Below, piece after piece: positions 52,120 to 61,691 of a DNA stretch of 64,000 nucleotides. Under the pieces are notes generated by a model. The model searched no databases. It saw only the letters and a list, made by a program, of their open reading frames with translations, and was not told where the DNA came from. The number at the start of each line of letters is the position of its first letter. The first letter of the stretch is position 1. This DNA comes from Roseomonas sp. 18066 (GTDB taxonomy: Bacteria > Pseudomonadota > Alphaproteobacteria > Acetobacterales > Acetobacteraceae). The stretch spans positions 46,126 through 110,125 of the forward strand of contig NZ_CACSJM010000001.1 of assembly GCF_902706185.1 (NCBI RefSeq), read 5' to 3'. A program made the position numbers and the translations under genes.

Positions 52120-53598
52120 ATGCTGGCCCCGGCGCGGCTGTCGATCCGCCCCTCGGTGACGCGGCCCTGGCTGGGGCAGGGGCTGCGGCTGACCCTGCAG
52201 GTCACCGATGCCGAGGGCCACGGCCTGCCCGGCATCCCGCTGACCTGCCTGGCCGGCTGGGGCGTGCTGTCGGCGCGCGACGGGGCGGAGCCGCAGCGCG
52301 GCGCCTCGGTCGCCATCGCCAGCGGCCCTTCCGGCCTGGCCACCATCGAGCTCGAGCCGCCGCTGACCCCGCCGCTGCCGGCCGCCGAGCGCGCCAGCCT
52401 GGCCTCGGCGCTGGCGGGGCTCGGCCCGGCCGGGCTCGATGCCGCCAAGATGCCACGGCTGCTGGCCGGGCTCGCCGCCGCCTATCGCGCCGAGGCGGGC
52501 GACGCGCTGCGCGCGGCCGTCGACCGGCTGCATGCCGGCTTCGCCGCGCCCGCCGCCAGCAATGCCGCCGGCCTGCCGGTGATCCCGGCCACCATCTTCG
52601 CGGTGGCCGAGCCGCCGCCGCCGGCCGCCCCGGTGCTGGCCCTGGTGACGCTGCGGGTGGTGAACTGGCTCGGGCCTTTCGCGACCGCGCTGCAGGCGGC
52701 GATCGAGGGCGACGACCGGCTGCCCGCCCTGCTGAAGGAAATGGGCGTCGACCAGGAAGCGGCGCAGCTGGCCAAGAACCTGGTCGGCGCGACGCGGGCG
52801 GTGGCGGGGCTGGAGCGCGGCGTGCTGGGCCAGTCGCTGCGCGACCTGGTCGCCGCCGACAGCGTCAACCGCTACCTCGGCGAGAATGCCGGACGCTTCA
52901 AGGGCCAGACCATGGTCGAGCTGGCGCGCGCCGCCGGCGCCTCGGGGGCGGCGATCAGCGGCGGCGGCCTCGCCGTCTACACCGCCATCGAGAGCGCCCG
53001 CGACGTGCGCCAGGTGACCGGCCTGGGCGATGCGAGGCTCGACTCCCGGATCGAGGGGCTGGAAGGGCGGCTGACGCTGGCCGAGCAGGGCCGCGTCACC
53101 CGCAACGACCTGGCCGCCCTCGAGCAGCGCCAGGCCGCCGACCTGACTCGGCTGCGCCAGGAGATGGGCGCCAGCTTCGACCAGCGCATCCGCACGCTGG
53201 AGACCGATCGCGTCACCCGCGCCGAGCTGGTCGGGCTGGAGCAGCGCCAGGCGGTCGAGCTGACCCGGCTGCGGCAGGATTTCTCGGGCGCGCTGGAGCC
53301 GCGGCTGCGCGCGCTGGAAACCGACCGGGTGACCCGCGCCGAGCTCGCCGCGCTCGGCCAGCGCCAGGCCGCCGATATCGCTGGGCTGCGGCAGGAGATG
53401 GGCGGCGGCCGGCTGGACCAGCGGCTGACCCTGCTGGAGCAGGACCGGGTGACGCGGGCGGAGCTCGCCAGCCTGACCGAGCGGCAGAATGCCGGCCTGG
53501 CCGGGCTGCGGCAGGAGCTGTCGACCACCATCGACCAGCGCATCCGCAACAATGTCATCAGGCCCGGCCCGGTGATCCGGCCGCAGGGCCCGCGCTGA
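52120..53598 (+). CDS. Fibre-like protein with Ig-like head and four tandem coiled-coil repeats
   Basis: The 492-residue product begins with an Ig/Big-like sequence (LSIRPSVTRPWLGQGLRLTLQVTDAEGHGLPGIPLTCLAG), continues in a helical Ala-rich middle, and ends with four tandem repeats of 39-40 residues (from residue 325), each opening with RVTRAEL or RVTRNDL and containing LEQRQA and LRQEM-like heptads. The tail is RIRNNVIRPGP. Trimeric coiled-coil fibre is the likely fold. The repeats are in the DNA too (53092-53565), so their number may vary between strains. Confidence 0.75.
   Translation: MLAPARLSIRPSVTRPWLGQGLRLTLQVTDAEGHGLPGIPLTCLAGWGVLSARDGAEPQRGASVAIASGPSGLATIELEPPLTPPLPAAERASLASALAGLGPAGLDAAKMPRLLAGLAAAYRAEAGDALRAAVDRLHAGFAAPAASNAAGLPVIPATIFAVAEPPPPAAPVLALVTLRVVNWLGPFATALQAAIEGDDRLPALLKEMGVDQEAAQLAKNLVGATRAVAGLERGVLGQSLRDLVAADSVNRYLGENAGRFKGQTMVELARAAGASGAAISGGGLAVYTAIESARDVRQVTGLGDARLDSRIEGLEGRLTLAEQGRVTRNDLAALEQRQAADLTRLRQEMGASFDQRIRTLETDRVTRAELVGLEQRQAVELTRLRQDFSGALEPRLRALETDRVTRAELAALGQRQAADIAGLRQEMGGGRLDQRLTLLEQDRVTRAELASLTERQNAGLAGLRQELSTTIDQRIRNNVIRPGPVIRPQGPR
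53092..53565 (+). repeat. Tandem 117-120 bp repeats inside the fibre-like gene
   Basis: Units start at 53092, 53209, 53326 and 53446 (steps 117, 117 and 120 bp), each encoding a copy of the RVTRAEL...LRQE coiled-coil segment. Confidence 0.75.
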
Positions 53599-53599
53599 G

Positions 53600-55165
53600 A
53601 TGCGGCTGCAGCGCGCCCAGGTGGCCGGCGCCGGCAGCCCGCAGCCGCTGGACGAGTCCTTCTCGGCCGGCGGCGTGACGCGCTTCCTGCGCCGCTTCCG
53701 CCTCGACTTTCCGACCGGTGCCGGCGCCCAGGGGTTCTTTTTGACCGATGATTCGGTGCTCGACCTCGCCTTCTCGGCGCGGGAATTCGAGGCCAGGGGC
53801 AGCGGCCCGGCGCCGGTGACGCTGGGCAATGAAGGTCCCGGCCTGGTGCTGCGCCTGGCCACCGCCCGGCCGATCCTGCGGCTGCGCCTGGTGGCAGCGC
53901 AGGCTGGCGACACGCTGCGCGGCTTCCGCTTCGACGGCAGCAATGTCGCGGAAGACCCGGTCGCCGAGGCGGAGGTCCTCTCCGGCAGCGCGGCGTTGAA
54001 CCTGGTGGATGCCAAGCTGGTGCTGCGGCGCCGGCGCAATGGCAGCGACCTGGCGCTGACCCCTGGGGACATCGCCGGCGTCACCCTGCGCGCCGATGTC
54101 GCCCTGCCGCTATTGTCCTGCCGCATCCTGGGCGACCCGGCCGGCGAGCAGCTGCTGGCGACGGGGGAAAGCCTGCCGGTCTCCGGCAGCTTCGGGCCGG
54201 CGCTGAGGGAGGCGCTGAACATCCTGGCCGCGCGCTTCGCCGCCGGCCGCGCCAGCCTGCCCAACCCACTTTCCGTCGAGCTGATCTGCAGCGCCGACCA
54301 TCCCTGCCAGGTGGCGATCAGCGCGCTGGACCTGGGCATCGAGCTGGAGCGGCGCGGCTTCGCCGGGGCCACCGAAAAGCAGGTGCTGCGCTTCCCCGGC
54401 GGCCGGCTGCAGGCGCAGCAGCTGGCCATCGCCTTCCCTGGCGGCATGCTGCCGCGGCAGGCGCGGCTGTTGATCCAGCACAGCGGCGCCGCGCGGCCGG
54501 GGGCGGCCGACCGCCAGCCGGCGCCAGGCGCGCCCGCGCTGCCGGCGGCCGGCGGCGGCACGGCGCTGCGCATCCCGGCGGGCGGGCAGGGGGCGGTGCG
54601 GCTGCTGCTGCCCGAGGCCCGCACCGTCACCGGCCTGTTCCTGCTGCTGGCCGCGCTGGGGGCGGATGCGACGGCGACCGTGACCCTGGCCGCCGAGGCC
54701 GAGGGCCGGCCCGGCGAGCTGCTGGCCGAGGCGCTGCCGATCGCCCTGGCGGCGGGCGCGCCGGCGGCGCGGTCGGTGACGCTGCTGCGGCCCGCGGTGC
54801 TGCCGGCGGGGCCGATCTGGTGCCTGCTGCGCGCCGGTCCGGCCGAAATCGTCTGTCCCCTGGTCGCCGGGGCCGGCGGCGCCGCTTTGCTGGGCGAGGC
54901 CGCCCTGCCGGCGGCGGCCGGGCTGACCGCGCGGCTGCAAGTGCTCGGCCCCTCGCCGTCCCCGGCGGCGGGCACCGACCAGAAGCCGGCGCCGGATCTG
55001 CTGGCGGTGCGGCTGGGCGGGGTGCCGCTGGCCATCGCCGGCGAGGTGCTGGACCTGGCCCCGGCCTGGCCCGCCGCCGGCGGCAGCCTGGCGCTGGAGG
55101 TCAGCTCGGCGGTGGCGGGGGTGGTGACGCTGCAGCCGCCGCTGCTGCGCTACACCCTGGCCTGA
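53600..55165 (+). CDS. Unassigned last gene of the contractile operon
   Basis: The 521-residue product has no recognised domain. It is rich in beta strands and Ala/Leu/Gly: an opening segment with SAGGVTRFLRRFRLDFPTG, mid strands such as VAISALDLGIELERRGF, and an Ala-rich second half ending in LALEVSSAVAGVVTLQPPLLRYTLA. It starts one base after the previous stop and ends one base before a convergent gene, so it closes the operon. By position it could be a fibre tip, adhesin or cargo protein; none of these is shown by motif. Confidence 0.65.
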   Translation: MRLQRAQVAGAGSPQPLDESFSAGGVTRFLRRFRLDFPTGAGAQGFFLTDDSVLDLAFSAREFEARGSGPAPVTLGNEGPGLVLRLATARPILRLRLVAAQAGDTLRGFRFDGSNVAEDPVAEAEVLSGSAALNLVDAKLVLRRRRNGSDLALTPGDIAGVTLRADVALPLLSCRILGDPAGEQLLATGESLPVSGSFGPALREALNILAARFAAGRASLPNPLSVELICSADHPCQVAISALDLGIELERRGFAGATEKQVLRFPGGRLQAQQLAIAFPGGMLPRQARLLIQHSGAARPGAADRQPAPGAPALPAAGGGTALRIPAGGQGAVRLLLPEARTVTGLFLLLAALGADATATVTLAAEAEGRPGELLAEALPIALAAGAPAARSVTLLRPAVLPAGPIWCLLRAGPAEIVCPLVAGAGGAALLGEAALPAAAGLTARLQVLGPSPSPAAGTDQKPAPDLLAVRLGGVPLAIAGEVLDLAPAWPAAGGSLALEVSSAVAGVVTLQPPLLRYTLA

Positions 55166-55166
55166 G

Positions 55167-55922
55167 TCAGTCCACCCCGGGCACGCCGTGCCGGAAGTCG
55201 AGCCCGTAGCCGACCTGCGGCAGCGCCAGCAGCGGCCGCTGCGTCAGCGTCACCCAGCGCTTGCGGGTGGCCTCGCTCTCGATAGTGCCGGTCTCGATGC
55301 TGGCGCGGCCGGTCGAGTAGTTGACGCTGAGCGCCTCGGTGGCGCCGGTGTTGCGCTGGGTGGTGCTCTGGTCGTAGCCGATCAGCATGAAGCGGCCCTC
55401 CTGCCAGCGGAAGGTCAGGCTGCGATTCTCGGCGCCATAGGAGCCGGCGCTGGCCCAGCGCACCAGGGTCAGGCGCAGGGCGCCGCGCGCCACACTGATG
55501 CCGCCCTTGTCATAGGGGTCGGCGAAGACCGGGTCGATGCGGCGGCCGATCAGCGCCGCATCCTGCAGCGCCAGGCGATAGCCGCCGCCCGCCTCGGCGA
55601 AGGCGAGGGCCAGGAGGCGCGGATTGGTGTCCAGCCGGCGCTCGCCCAGCCCGTCGCGGTTCTCGACGATCAGCGCCGGGTCCTGGCCGTGGAAGACCAG
55701 GGCCAGGTCGGCGCGGCCGTCGCCGTTCAGGTCGCCGGTCGCCTGCTCCTCCAGCGCCCAGCCGGCGGGGGCGAAGCCCTGGGCGGTGGCGGCCTGATCG
55801 ACCAGGCGCGGGATATCGGCCGGCGGGATGGTCAGCGGCTTGGCCTGGACGGCGGTGGTGGCCAGGGCCAGCAGGCCGGCGGCGATCAGGCCGCGGCGGG
55901 CGAGGGACGGGCGATGCGGCAT
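55167..55922 (-). CDS. Exported FG-GAP-like repeat protein
   Basis: The 251-residue product has a leader (RRGLIAAGLLALATTAVQAK, cleavage near VQA) and one clear FG-GAP/EF-hand-like loop (GDLNGDGRADLALVF). A beta-rich remainder (GGISVARGALRLTLVRWASAGS, RSLTFRWQEGRFMLIGYDQS) matches periplasmic proteins of unknown function with a single calcium-binding-like motif. Function is unknown. It is convergent with the injection operon after one base and is not part of it. Confidence 0.85.
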   Translation of the reverse strand: MPHRPSLARRGLIAAGLLALATTAVQAKPLTIPPADIPRLVDQAATAQGFAPAGWALEEQATGDLNGDGRADLALVFHGQDPALIVENRDGLGERRLDTNPRLLALAFAEAGGGYRLALQDAALIGRRIDPVFADPYDKGGISVARGALRLTLVRWASAGSYGAENRSLTFRWQEGRFMLIGYDQSTTQRNTGATEALSVNYSTGRASIETGTIESEATRKRWVTLTQRPLLALPQVGYGLDFRHGVPGVD

Positions 55923-56020
55923 GGCGGGGGCGGAACTCCGGCAGCGATCCGCTGGAAATCCCGCGCGGGCGGCGGCCGGGCAAGCCTGCCGCCCGCCACT
56001 TTCGCGTGACGAAAATTGGC

Positions 56021-56470
56021 TCAGCCCGGCTGCAGCCCAAGCTGCAGCACCTGGGCGCCGATCTCCGGCTCGATGGCGCGTTCCAGCCAGCTCGGCAGCA
56101 GGGTGATGGTCAGCTCCAGCGAGCCGCGCCCGACCACCAGCCCGAGCAGATGCCCGCCGAAGCAGCGGAACTCGGCATCGGAGGCCACGCCATGCGCATG
56201 CAGCGCCGGCTGGCCCTCGCGCCAGGCCAGGCTGCCGGTCAGGCTGGCGATCTCGACATCCCGCCAGTCGCGCGGCCGGTACTGCGCGGTGTCGAAGTCG
56301 AAGAAGCCGAAGCTGACATGGCCGGCGAAGCCGAAGCCGGTGATGCTGGCGGCCGGGATGGCCTCGGCCTCGGCCAGGGCCTTCAGCTGGGCGAAGAGGT
56401 CGTCGCCCTGGCGCAGCACCATCAGGAAGCCGGTGGGCGTCGGGATATAGCGTTTCTGCTCGGTCATCAT
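56021..56470 (-). CDS. PPC/DUF296-domain DNA-binding-like protein
   Basis: The 149-residue product has the PPC/DUF296 pattern: GFLMVLRQGDDLFAQLKALAEAEAIPAASITGFGFAGHVSFGFFD, EIASLTGSLAWREGQPALHAHGVASDAEFRCFGGHLLGLVVG and a final strand. The domain forms trimers and is found in plant AT-hook and bacterial proteins of unclear role. The family histidines are visible (HAHG, GGHL). ATG 56470 is taken; 56467 is an alternative. A TTTCG-N5-CGAAA dyad at 56000-56014 follows the stop. Confidence 0.82.
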   Translation of the reverse strand: MMTEQKRYIPTPTGFLMVLRQGDDLFAQLKALAEAEAIPAASITGFGFAGHVSFGFFDFDTAQYRPRDWRDVEIASLTGSLAWREGQPALHAHGVASDAEFRCFGGHLLGLVVGRGSLELTITLLPSWLERAIEPEIGAQVLQLGLQPG

Positions 56471-56677
56471 CGGCTCCGCGGCGGTCGGCTGCGATCCTGC
56501 CGGGATGCGCGCCGGATGCAAGCCGGGCGGCAAAATTGCCACCCCCGCAAGCGGCTTTCGCGGCGCTGCGCGGCGTTCAAGATTGATTGCTCAATCATCA
56601 CGAAACGCGCGCGGCCGTGACGGGCGCCGGGCGGCGCGGCGGCGCAGGCTTGGCGGCGACCAGGAAAGTCCCGCGCC

Positions 56678-57898
56678 ATGCCCGAGCCCACGCCCCCTGC
56701 CGAAATCCGCGCCCTGACCGGGCTGCGTGGCCTGGCCGCGCTGCTGGTCACGCTGTTCCACTACTACGGCAACCTCGATGCCAGCCTGGTCGATATCGGC
56801 CATGTGGCGCTGCGCCGGCTCTATCTCTGCGTCGACCTGTTCTTCATCCTCAGCGGCTACGTCATGGCGATGACCTATGGCGCGCGCTTCGGCGAGGGCG
56901 GCTGGACAGCGGCCTGGCGCGGCTTCCTGCTGCGGCGGCTGGCGCGGATCTATCCGCTGTATGTCGTCACGCTGCTGGGCTGCATGGCGGTGGCGCTGGC
57001 GCTGTACGGCCGCTTCGCGCCGGAGCGCGGCGGCTTCCCGCTGATGATCGACCAGCCCTGGCGCGACGTGCCGCTGAACCTGCTGCTGATGCAGTCCTGG
57101 GGCCTGGCGCGCAGCGCGCTGGTGCCGGCCTGGTCGATCAGCACCGAATGGGCGGCCTATCTGCTGTTCCCGCTGCTGGTGCTGCTGATGCTGCGCGGCT
57201 CGGCGGCGCGGGCGGCGCTGGGCTGCCTGCTGGCGCTGCTGCTGCTGGCCGCGGCGGTCTGGATCACCGCCCATGACGGGCTGGCGCATGGCGGGCCGCT
57301 GGACGCCTCGCAGGGCGAGGTGCCGGGGGCCTTGCTGCGCTGCCTGGGCGGCTTCCTGCTCGGCATGGCGACCTGGCGTGTGGCGGCCTCGGGCTGGCTC
57401 GGCCGCTGCTGCGGCGATGCCGTGGGCGTGGCGCTGCTGGCGCTGCTGGGGCTGGCCTGGCTCTGGGCGCCGGGCGACCTCTGGATCTATCCGCTGCTGC
57501 CGCCGCTGGTGCTGCTGCTGGGGACCAATCGCGGCCGGGTCGCCGCCGCCTTCGGCGCGCCGCTGCCGCATGCGCTGGGGCTGCTCTCCTATGCCGTCTA
57601 CCTGCTGCACTACCAGCTGGCCGGCGCCATCCATGGGCTGGAGGCGGTGCTGGCGGCGCGGCTGCCGGTCTGGCTGGCCTATGGGGTGGCCGGCATCGGC
57701 ACCTACGGCCTGCTGCTGGCGGCGGCGGCGGCCAGCTATCGCCTGGTCGAGCTGCCGGGCCGGCGGCTGCTGCGCGGGTTGGAGCGGCGTCGCGGCCGGC
57801 GCGACGACCCGCCGCCCGGCCTCACTCTGCCCGATCGTACTTCGGCCGATCGTACCCCGGCGAACCTCACCCCGGCCGGGCTGGCGGCCTCCTCATAG
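56678..57898 (+). CDS. Acyltransferase family 3 membrane protein
   Basis: The 406-residue inner-membrane product has about ten hydrophobic segments and the Acyl_transf_3 signatures: EIRALTGLRGLAALLVTLFHYY (catalytic histidine in LFHYYG), DLFFILSGYVMAMTYG, RRLARIYPLYVVTLLG and PAWSISTEWAAYLLFPLLVL. It would add acyl groups to polysaccharide or lipopolysaccharide sugars. Its 3' end overlaps the convergent ketopantoate-reductase gene by six bases. Acceptor unknown. Confidence 0.92.
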   Translation: MPEPTPPAEIRALTGLRGLAALLVTLFHYYGNLDASLVDIGHVALRRLYLCVDLFFILSGYVMAMTYGARFGEGGWTAAWRGFLLRRLARIYPLYVVTLLGCMAVALALYGRFAPERGGFPLMIDQPWRDVPLNLLLMQSWGLARSALVPAWSISTEWAAYLLFPLLVLLMLRGSAARAALGCLLALLLLAAAVWITAHDGLAHGGPLDASQGEVPGALLRCLGGFLLGMATWRVAASGWLGRCCGDAVGVALLALLGLAWLWAPGDLWIYPLLPPLVLLLGTNRGRVAAAFGAPLPHALGLLSYAVYLLHYQLAGAIHGLEAVLAARLPVWLAYGVAGIGTYGLLLAAAAASYRLVELPGRRLLRGLERRRGRRDDPPPGLTLPDRTSADRTPANLTPAGLAASS

Positions 57899-58825
57899 CC
57901 GCCCGGCGTCGCGCCGCGCCGCATAGGCCTGCAGATGCACCAGCGCCATCTGCAGCACCGGCGCGGCGATGCCGGCCTCGCGGGCGCGGCGATGCATGAA
58001 GCCGACGATGTGCTCGGCCTCGGTCGGGCCGCCGCGCTCGACATCGCGCAGCATCGAGGTCGCGTAATGCGAGCCGCGATCGGCGAAGATTTTCCCGTAA
58101 TTCGCCATGAAGGCGTCGCTCGGCGGGTGGCCGGCGGCGGCGGCGATGGCGGCGGTCTGCTGCAGCGTCGCGGCGAAGAGCGCGGCGCCCTCCTCGGCGG
58201 CCAGGATCTCGCCGACGGTGGCGCGCATCAGGCAGGTCATGGCGGCGGCGGTGGACAGGTGCACCAGCTTTTCCCACAGCCGCTGCAGGATATCCGGCAC
58301 CGCCTCGCAGTCGGCGCCGACCGCCTTGTCGAACAGCGCGGCGAAGCCGGTGGCGCGGGGTGACAGCGTGCCGTCCTGCTCGCCCACCGTCAGGAAGCGC
58401 CAGTCGTTGAACTGGCGGATGGCGCCCTCGGGCGTCTGCGTCGCCTGGATGCGGGCGGTGCCGCCCAGCACCCGCCCGGCGCCGAAGGCCGCGTTCAGCC
58501 GCGCCATATGGGCGATGCCGTTGAGCAGCGGCAGCACCGCGCCCTCCGCCGCCAGGAAGGGCGTGACCGCGGCGATCGCCGGCTCCAGGTCGTAGGCCTT
58601 GCAGGTCAGCAGCACCAGGTCGAAGGGCTTCTCCACGCTGTCGGCGGTGATGCGGCGGACCGGGATGCGGGCATCGCCGAAGGGGCTGAGCAGGTGCAGC
58701 CCGCTGGCCAGGGCGGCGGCGCGGGCCGGGCGCAGCAGGAAGGTGACATCCGCCCCCGCCTGGGCCAGCCGCCCGCCGAAATAGCCGCCGGTGCCGCCGG
58801 CGCCGAGCACCAGTATTCGTGTCAT
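57893..58825 (-). CDS. Ketopantoate reductase (PanE/ApbA) family oxidoreductase
   Basis: The 310-residue product has an N-terminal Rossmann fold with LVLGAGGTGGYFGGRLAQAGADV, the conserved lysine in LTCKAYDL, NGIAHMARLNAAFG and a helical C-terminal domain (WEKLVHLSTAAAMTCLMRATVGEI). It would use NADPH to reduce 2-dehydropantoate or a related 2-oxo acid; many paralogues have other substrates, so panE is not assigned. The ATG at 58825 precedes the Rossmann motif directly. Confidence 0.92.
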   Translation of the reverse strand: MTRILVLGAGGTGGYFGGRLAQAGADVTFLLRPARAAALASGLHLLSPFGDARIPVRRITADSVEKPFDLVLLTCKAYDLEPAIAAVTPFLAAEGAVLPLLNGIAHMARLNAAFGAGRVLGGTARIQATQTPEGAIRQFNDWRFLTVGEQDGTLSPRATGFAALFDKAVGADCEAVPDILQRLWEKLVHLSTAAAMTCLMRATVGEILAAEEGAALFAATLQQTAAIAAAAGHPPSDAFMANYGKIFADRGSHYATSMLRDVERGGPTEAEHIVGFMHRRAREAGIAAPVLQMALVHLQAYAARRDAGRL

Positions 58826-58993
58826 GTCCGGACCCGCCCCGCTGGTTTTTCTCGCGAAATTCGGCGCCTCCGGGGCGGGCTTGTCAATGCGGCAGCCTGC
58901 CCCGGGGCGACAATCGCCAGATCCGATTAAGATTTGGGAAACCAAACCAGCGCAGAGGCGACAAAGGACGACAAAATTCGAGGACTTCGCCGC

Positions 58994-61057
58994 ATGCGCA
59001 TCCGTACCTTCCTGCTGGCCTGCTTCTGCGGGGTCGCGGTGCCCGGTGCCGGCGCCTCGCTCTGGCTGTCCTCCAACGCCTTCTCCGCCTGGCAGCGGGC
59101 CGAGGAGGCGCAGCGCTCGACCAATGCGGTGAGCGACGCGCAGCGCGCCCAGACCGCCATCGCCGTCGAGGTCGGCGCCTTCGCCTCCAACCTGCGCATG
59201 CCGCAGCCGCAGCTCGACGTGCTGCGCGAGGCCGCGGTGCAGACCGACCGCCGCCTGCAGGCCGCCGCCGCGACCGCCACCGAGGCCGGCTTCCAGGCAT
59301 CGCTGGCGCGCGACACCCTGGCCCGGATCCAGCAGGTGCGCGCCCGCGCCCAGGCCGAGATGGCCCGGCCGCTGGAGCAGCGCGACGCCAACCTGCCGAA
59401 TGTGACGCAGGAGACGCGCAACCAGTCGGTCGAGGCGCTGCGCCGCCTGGCCAGCCAGGCCGCCGACCGCGTCACCGCCACCGCCCCGGGCGCGGCGCTG
59501 CTGGTCGAGGTGGCCGGCGCCGCCATGGATTTCCGCGATTTCATCGGCCGCCGCAGCGTCCCCGTCACCGCCTGGGTCGGCGGGCTGGCGGTGACGCCGC
59601 AAAGCTATGACGACATGCTGCTGTTCACCGGCCGCATGGAGCAGGCCTGGGCCGGGGCGCAGCGGCTGATCGCCACCCTGCCGAATGCCGAGCGGCTGCA
59701 GCAGGCGGTGGTGGCGCAGCGCGCCATCCAGGCCGAGCTCGAGCCGCGCTGGCGGCAGATGCTGGTGCTGGGCCGCACCGCGCTGATCCAGGGCAAGGTC
59801 GACTGGGGCACCACGGTCGCCGAGTTCCGCCCCTGGTCGGTGCGCTCGCAGGCCGAGATTCTCTCTCTCCGTGACGCCGCGCTGGACGATGCCATCGCGC
59901 TGGCCGATGCCGCTTCCGACCGGGCGCTCGCGATCTTCTCCGGCGCGCTCGCGCTGGCGCTGCTGGTCGGCGCCGCGGCGATTTCCTCGGTCGTCCTGCT
60001 GCTGAAGCGGCTGGTCGCGCCGGTGCGCCAGCTGACCGAGGGTGTCGGCCGGATCGCCGCCGGCGAGCTCGAGATCGCCGTGCCGCATCGCGGCCGCGCC
60101 GACGAGGTCGGCGAGATGGCCGATGCGGTCGAGGTGCTGCGCGCCAATTCCGTCGAGCGCCGCCGCATGGAGGAGGCCGCGGCCCTGGCCCAGGCCGAGC
60201 GCGCCCGCCGCGCCCAGCATCTGGAGGCCCTCGTCCGCGACTTCGAGGGCCGCGTCGGCGAGATGACCTCGATCGTCTCCTCCGCCTCGTCGGAGCTGGA
60301 GGCCACCGCCCGCTCGATGAGCGAGACCGCCGCCATGACCAACCGCCAGGCCGGCACCGTGGTGGGCGCGGCCGGCGAGGCCAGCAGCGGCGTGCAGACG
60401 GTGGCCGCCGCCGCCGAGGAGCTGGCGGCCTCGATCCAGGAGATCAGCCGCCAGGTCGGCCAGGCCACCGCGGTCGCGTCGCGCGCCGTGGAAGACGCGC
60501 AGCGCACCGACAGCGTCGTGCAGGTGCTGGCCATCGGCGCGCAGAAGATCGGCGACGTGGTCAAGCTGATCAGCGACATTGCCGGGCAGACCAATCTTCT
60601 GGCGCTCAACGCCACCATCGAGGCGGCGCGTGCGGGCGAGGCCGGCAAGGGCTTCGCGGTGGTGGCGTCGGAAGTGAAGTCGCTGGCCGGCCAGACCGCC
60701 CGGGCGACGGAGGAGATCAGCAGCCAGATCGGCCAGATCCAGCTCGCCACCGGCGAGGCGGTGACCGCGATCGGCGCCATCTCGCGCACCATCGAGGAGG
60801 TCAGCAGCATCGCGGTGGCGATCGCGGCCGCCGTCGAGGAGCAGAGCAGCGCCACCAGCGAGATCGCCCGCACCGTGCAGCACACGGCGGAGGCGACCGG
60901 CCAGGTGACGGCGAATATCTCGGCGGTCAGCCAGGGCTCGACCGAGACCGGCGCGGCCGCGACCCAGGTGCTGGCCGCGGCGTCGGAGCTGGCGCGCCAG
61001 TCGGAGCAGCTGACCGAGCGCGTCGGCACCTTCGTCGCCGAGGTGCGCGCGGCCTGA
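58994..61057 (+). CDS. Methyl-accepting chemotaxis protein
   Basis: The 687-residue product has an N-terminal membrane anchor ([20 protein letters not shown]), a periplasmic helical sensor of about 290 residues, a second membrane span ([23 protein letters not shown], near residue 315), a HAMP domain (about 338-390) and a cytoplasmic signalling domain with the hairpin tip [31 protein letters not shown] at about 529-560. It would pass ligand signals to CheA/CheW. The sensor ligand is unknown. The ATG at 58994 has GAGG ten bases upstream. No che genes are adjacent. Confidence 0.95.
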   Translation: MRIRTFLLACFCGVAVPGAGASLWLSSNAFSAWQRAEEAQRSTNAVSDAQRAQTAIAVEVGAFASNLRMPQPQLDVLREAAVQTDRRLQAAAATATEAGFQASLARDTLARIQQVRARAQAEMARPLEQRDANLPNVTQETRNQSVEALRRLASQAADRVTATAPGAALLVEVAGAAMDFRDFIGRRSVPVTAWVGGLAVTPQSYDDMLLFTGRMEQAWAGAQRLIATLPNAERLQQAVVAQRAIQAELEPRWRQMLVLGRTALIQGKVDWGTTVAEFRPWSVRSQAEILSLRDAALDDAIALADAASDRALAIFSGALALALLVGAAAISSVVLLLKRLVAPVRQLTEGVGRIAAGELEIAVPHRGRADEVGEMADAVEVLRANSVERRRMEEAAALAQAERARRAQHLEALVRDFEGRVGEMTSIVSSASSELEATARSMSETAAMTNRQAGTVVGAAGEASSGVQTVAAAAEELAASIQEISRQVGQATAVASRAVEDAQRTDSVVQVLAIGAQKIGDVVKLISDIAGQTNLLALNATIEAARAGEAGKGFAVVASEVKSLAGQTARATEEISSQIGQIQLATGEAVTAIGAISRTIEEVSSIAVAIAAAVEEQSSATSEIARTVQHTAEATGQVTANISAVSQGSTETGAAATQVLAAASELARQSEQLTERVGTFVAEVRAA

Positions 61058-61084
61058 GGGCCGCGGAATTTACCTGAGGCGCAG

Positions 61085-61112
61085 CAGGGGTCGGGATATT
61101 TTCCGGCCCCTG
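61085..61112 (+). terminator. Hairpin after the chemotaxis receptor gene
   Basis: CAGGGGTCGG and CCGGCCCCTG pair over 10 bases (one G-U) around GATATTTT, 28 bases after the stop. Confidence 0.55.
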
Positions 61113-61691
61113 CAACCTTTCCCTGCAACCTCGCCATCGCGGGCCGGTTCTGGGCTTTGCCACCCTCAGCAAAGACCACCGCCATGACCCGCATCGCTGT
61201 GCCGCATCCGGCGCCTTCCTTGTCCCCTGCCGCCGTCCATCAGGCCGGCTCGTGGCGCCGCAGCTTCGCCCAGGATCCGTCGCTGCGCCCCGGCCAGCCG
61301 CCGGTGGTGCCGCTGCCGCTGCTGCCGCCGCATGCGAACCCCGCGGCGCCGCGCCTGGCTGCCTGGATTGCGCGCTGAACGATTCGTTGCTGCTGCGGCC
61401 TGATCCGTTGCGCTGGCAGTGCAAAGCCAGGCCGTGACATGACGCGCGACAGTACAAGTCACGCGGCACGATACTCTTCGCAACACAAGCCATAGCGGAC
61501 TGATCGCGCGGAAAAATTGCCGCAGGTCGCGGTGCAACTCCGGGATCGATCGTTGCTTGTGCGACCATGGTGCCGCATGGTCCCCGGATGCCGCCGCAAG
61601 ACTTGCCCCATCCTGCCGTTCCGGCACTGGCAGGGACGGTCCCTGCCGCCCTGCCGCCGCCCCCGCCGTCCAGGCCACGGGAGGCCGCGTC
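61113..61691. other. Intergenic region upstream of the OmpR-type regulator
   Basis: I see no secure gene. The only open frame of size is a 64-73 codon one at 61157/61184-61378 with no Shine-Dalgarno. A direct repeat of CCCTGCAACCT occurs at 61108 and 61121, and an inverted GACCATG/CATGGTC pair at 61563-61582. Promoters for the regulator gene must lie here. Confidence 0.4.

Noticed and set aside
32848..55165. Prophage
   Set aside because: No integrase, capsid, portal, terminase or lysis genes and no attachment-site repeats seen at the borders.
61184..61378. Small open frame of about 64 codons after the chemotaxis receptor
   Set aside because: No Shine-Dalgarno, proline-rich low-complexity product and no recognisable motif; likely chance in GC-rich DNA.
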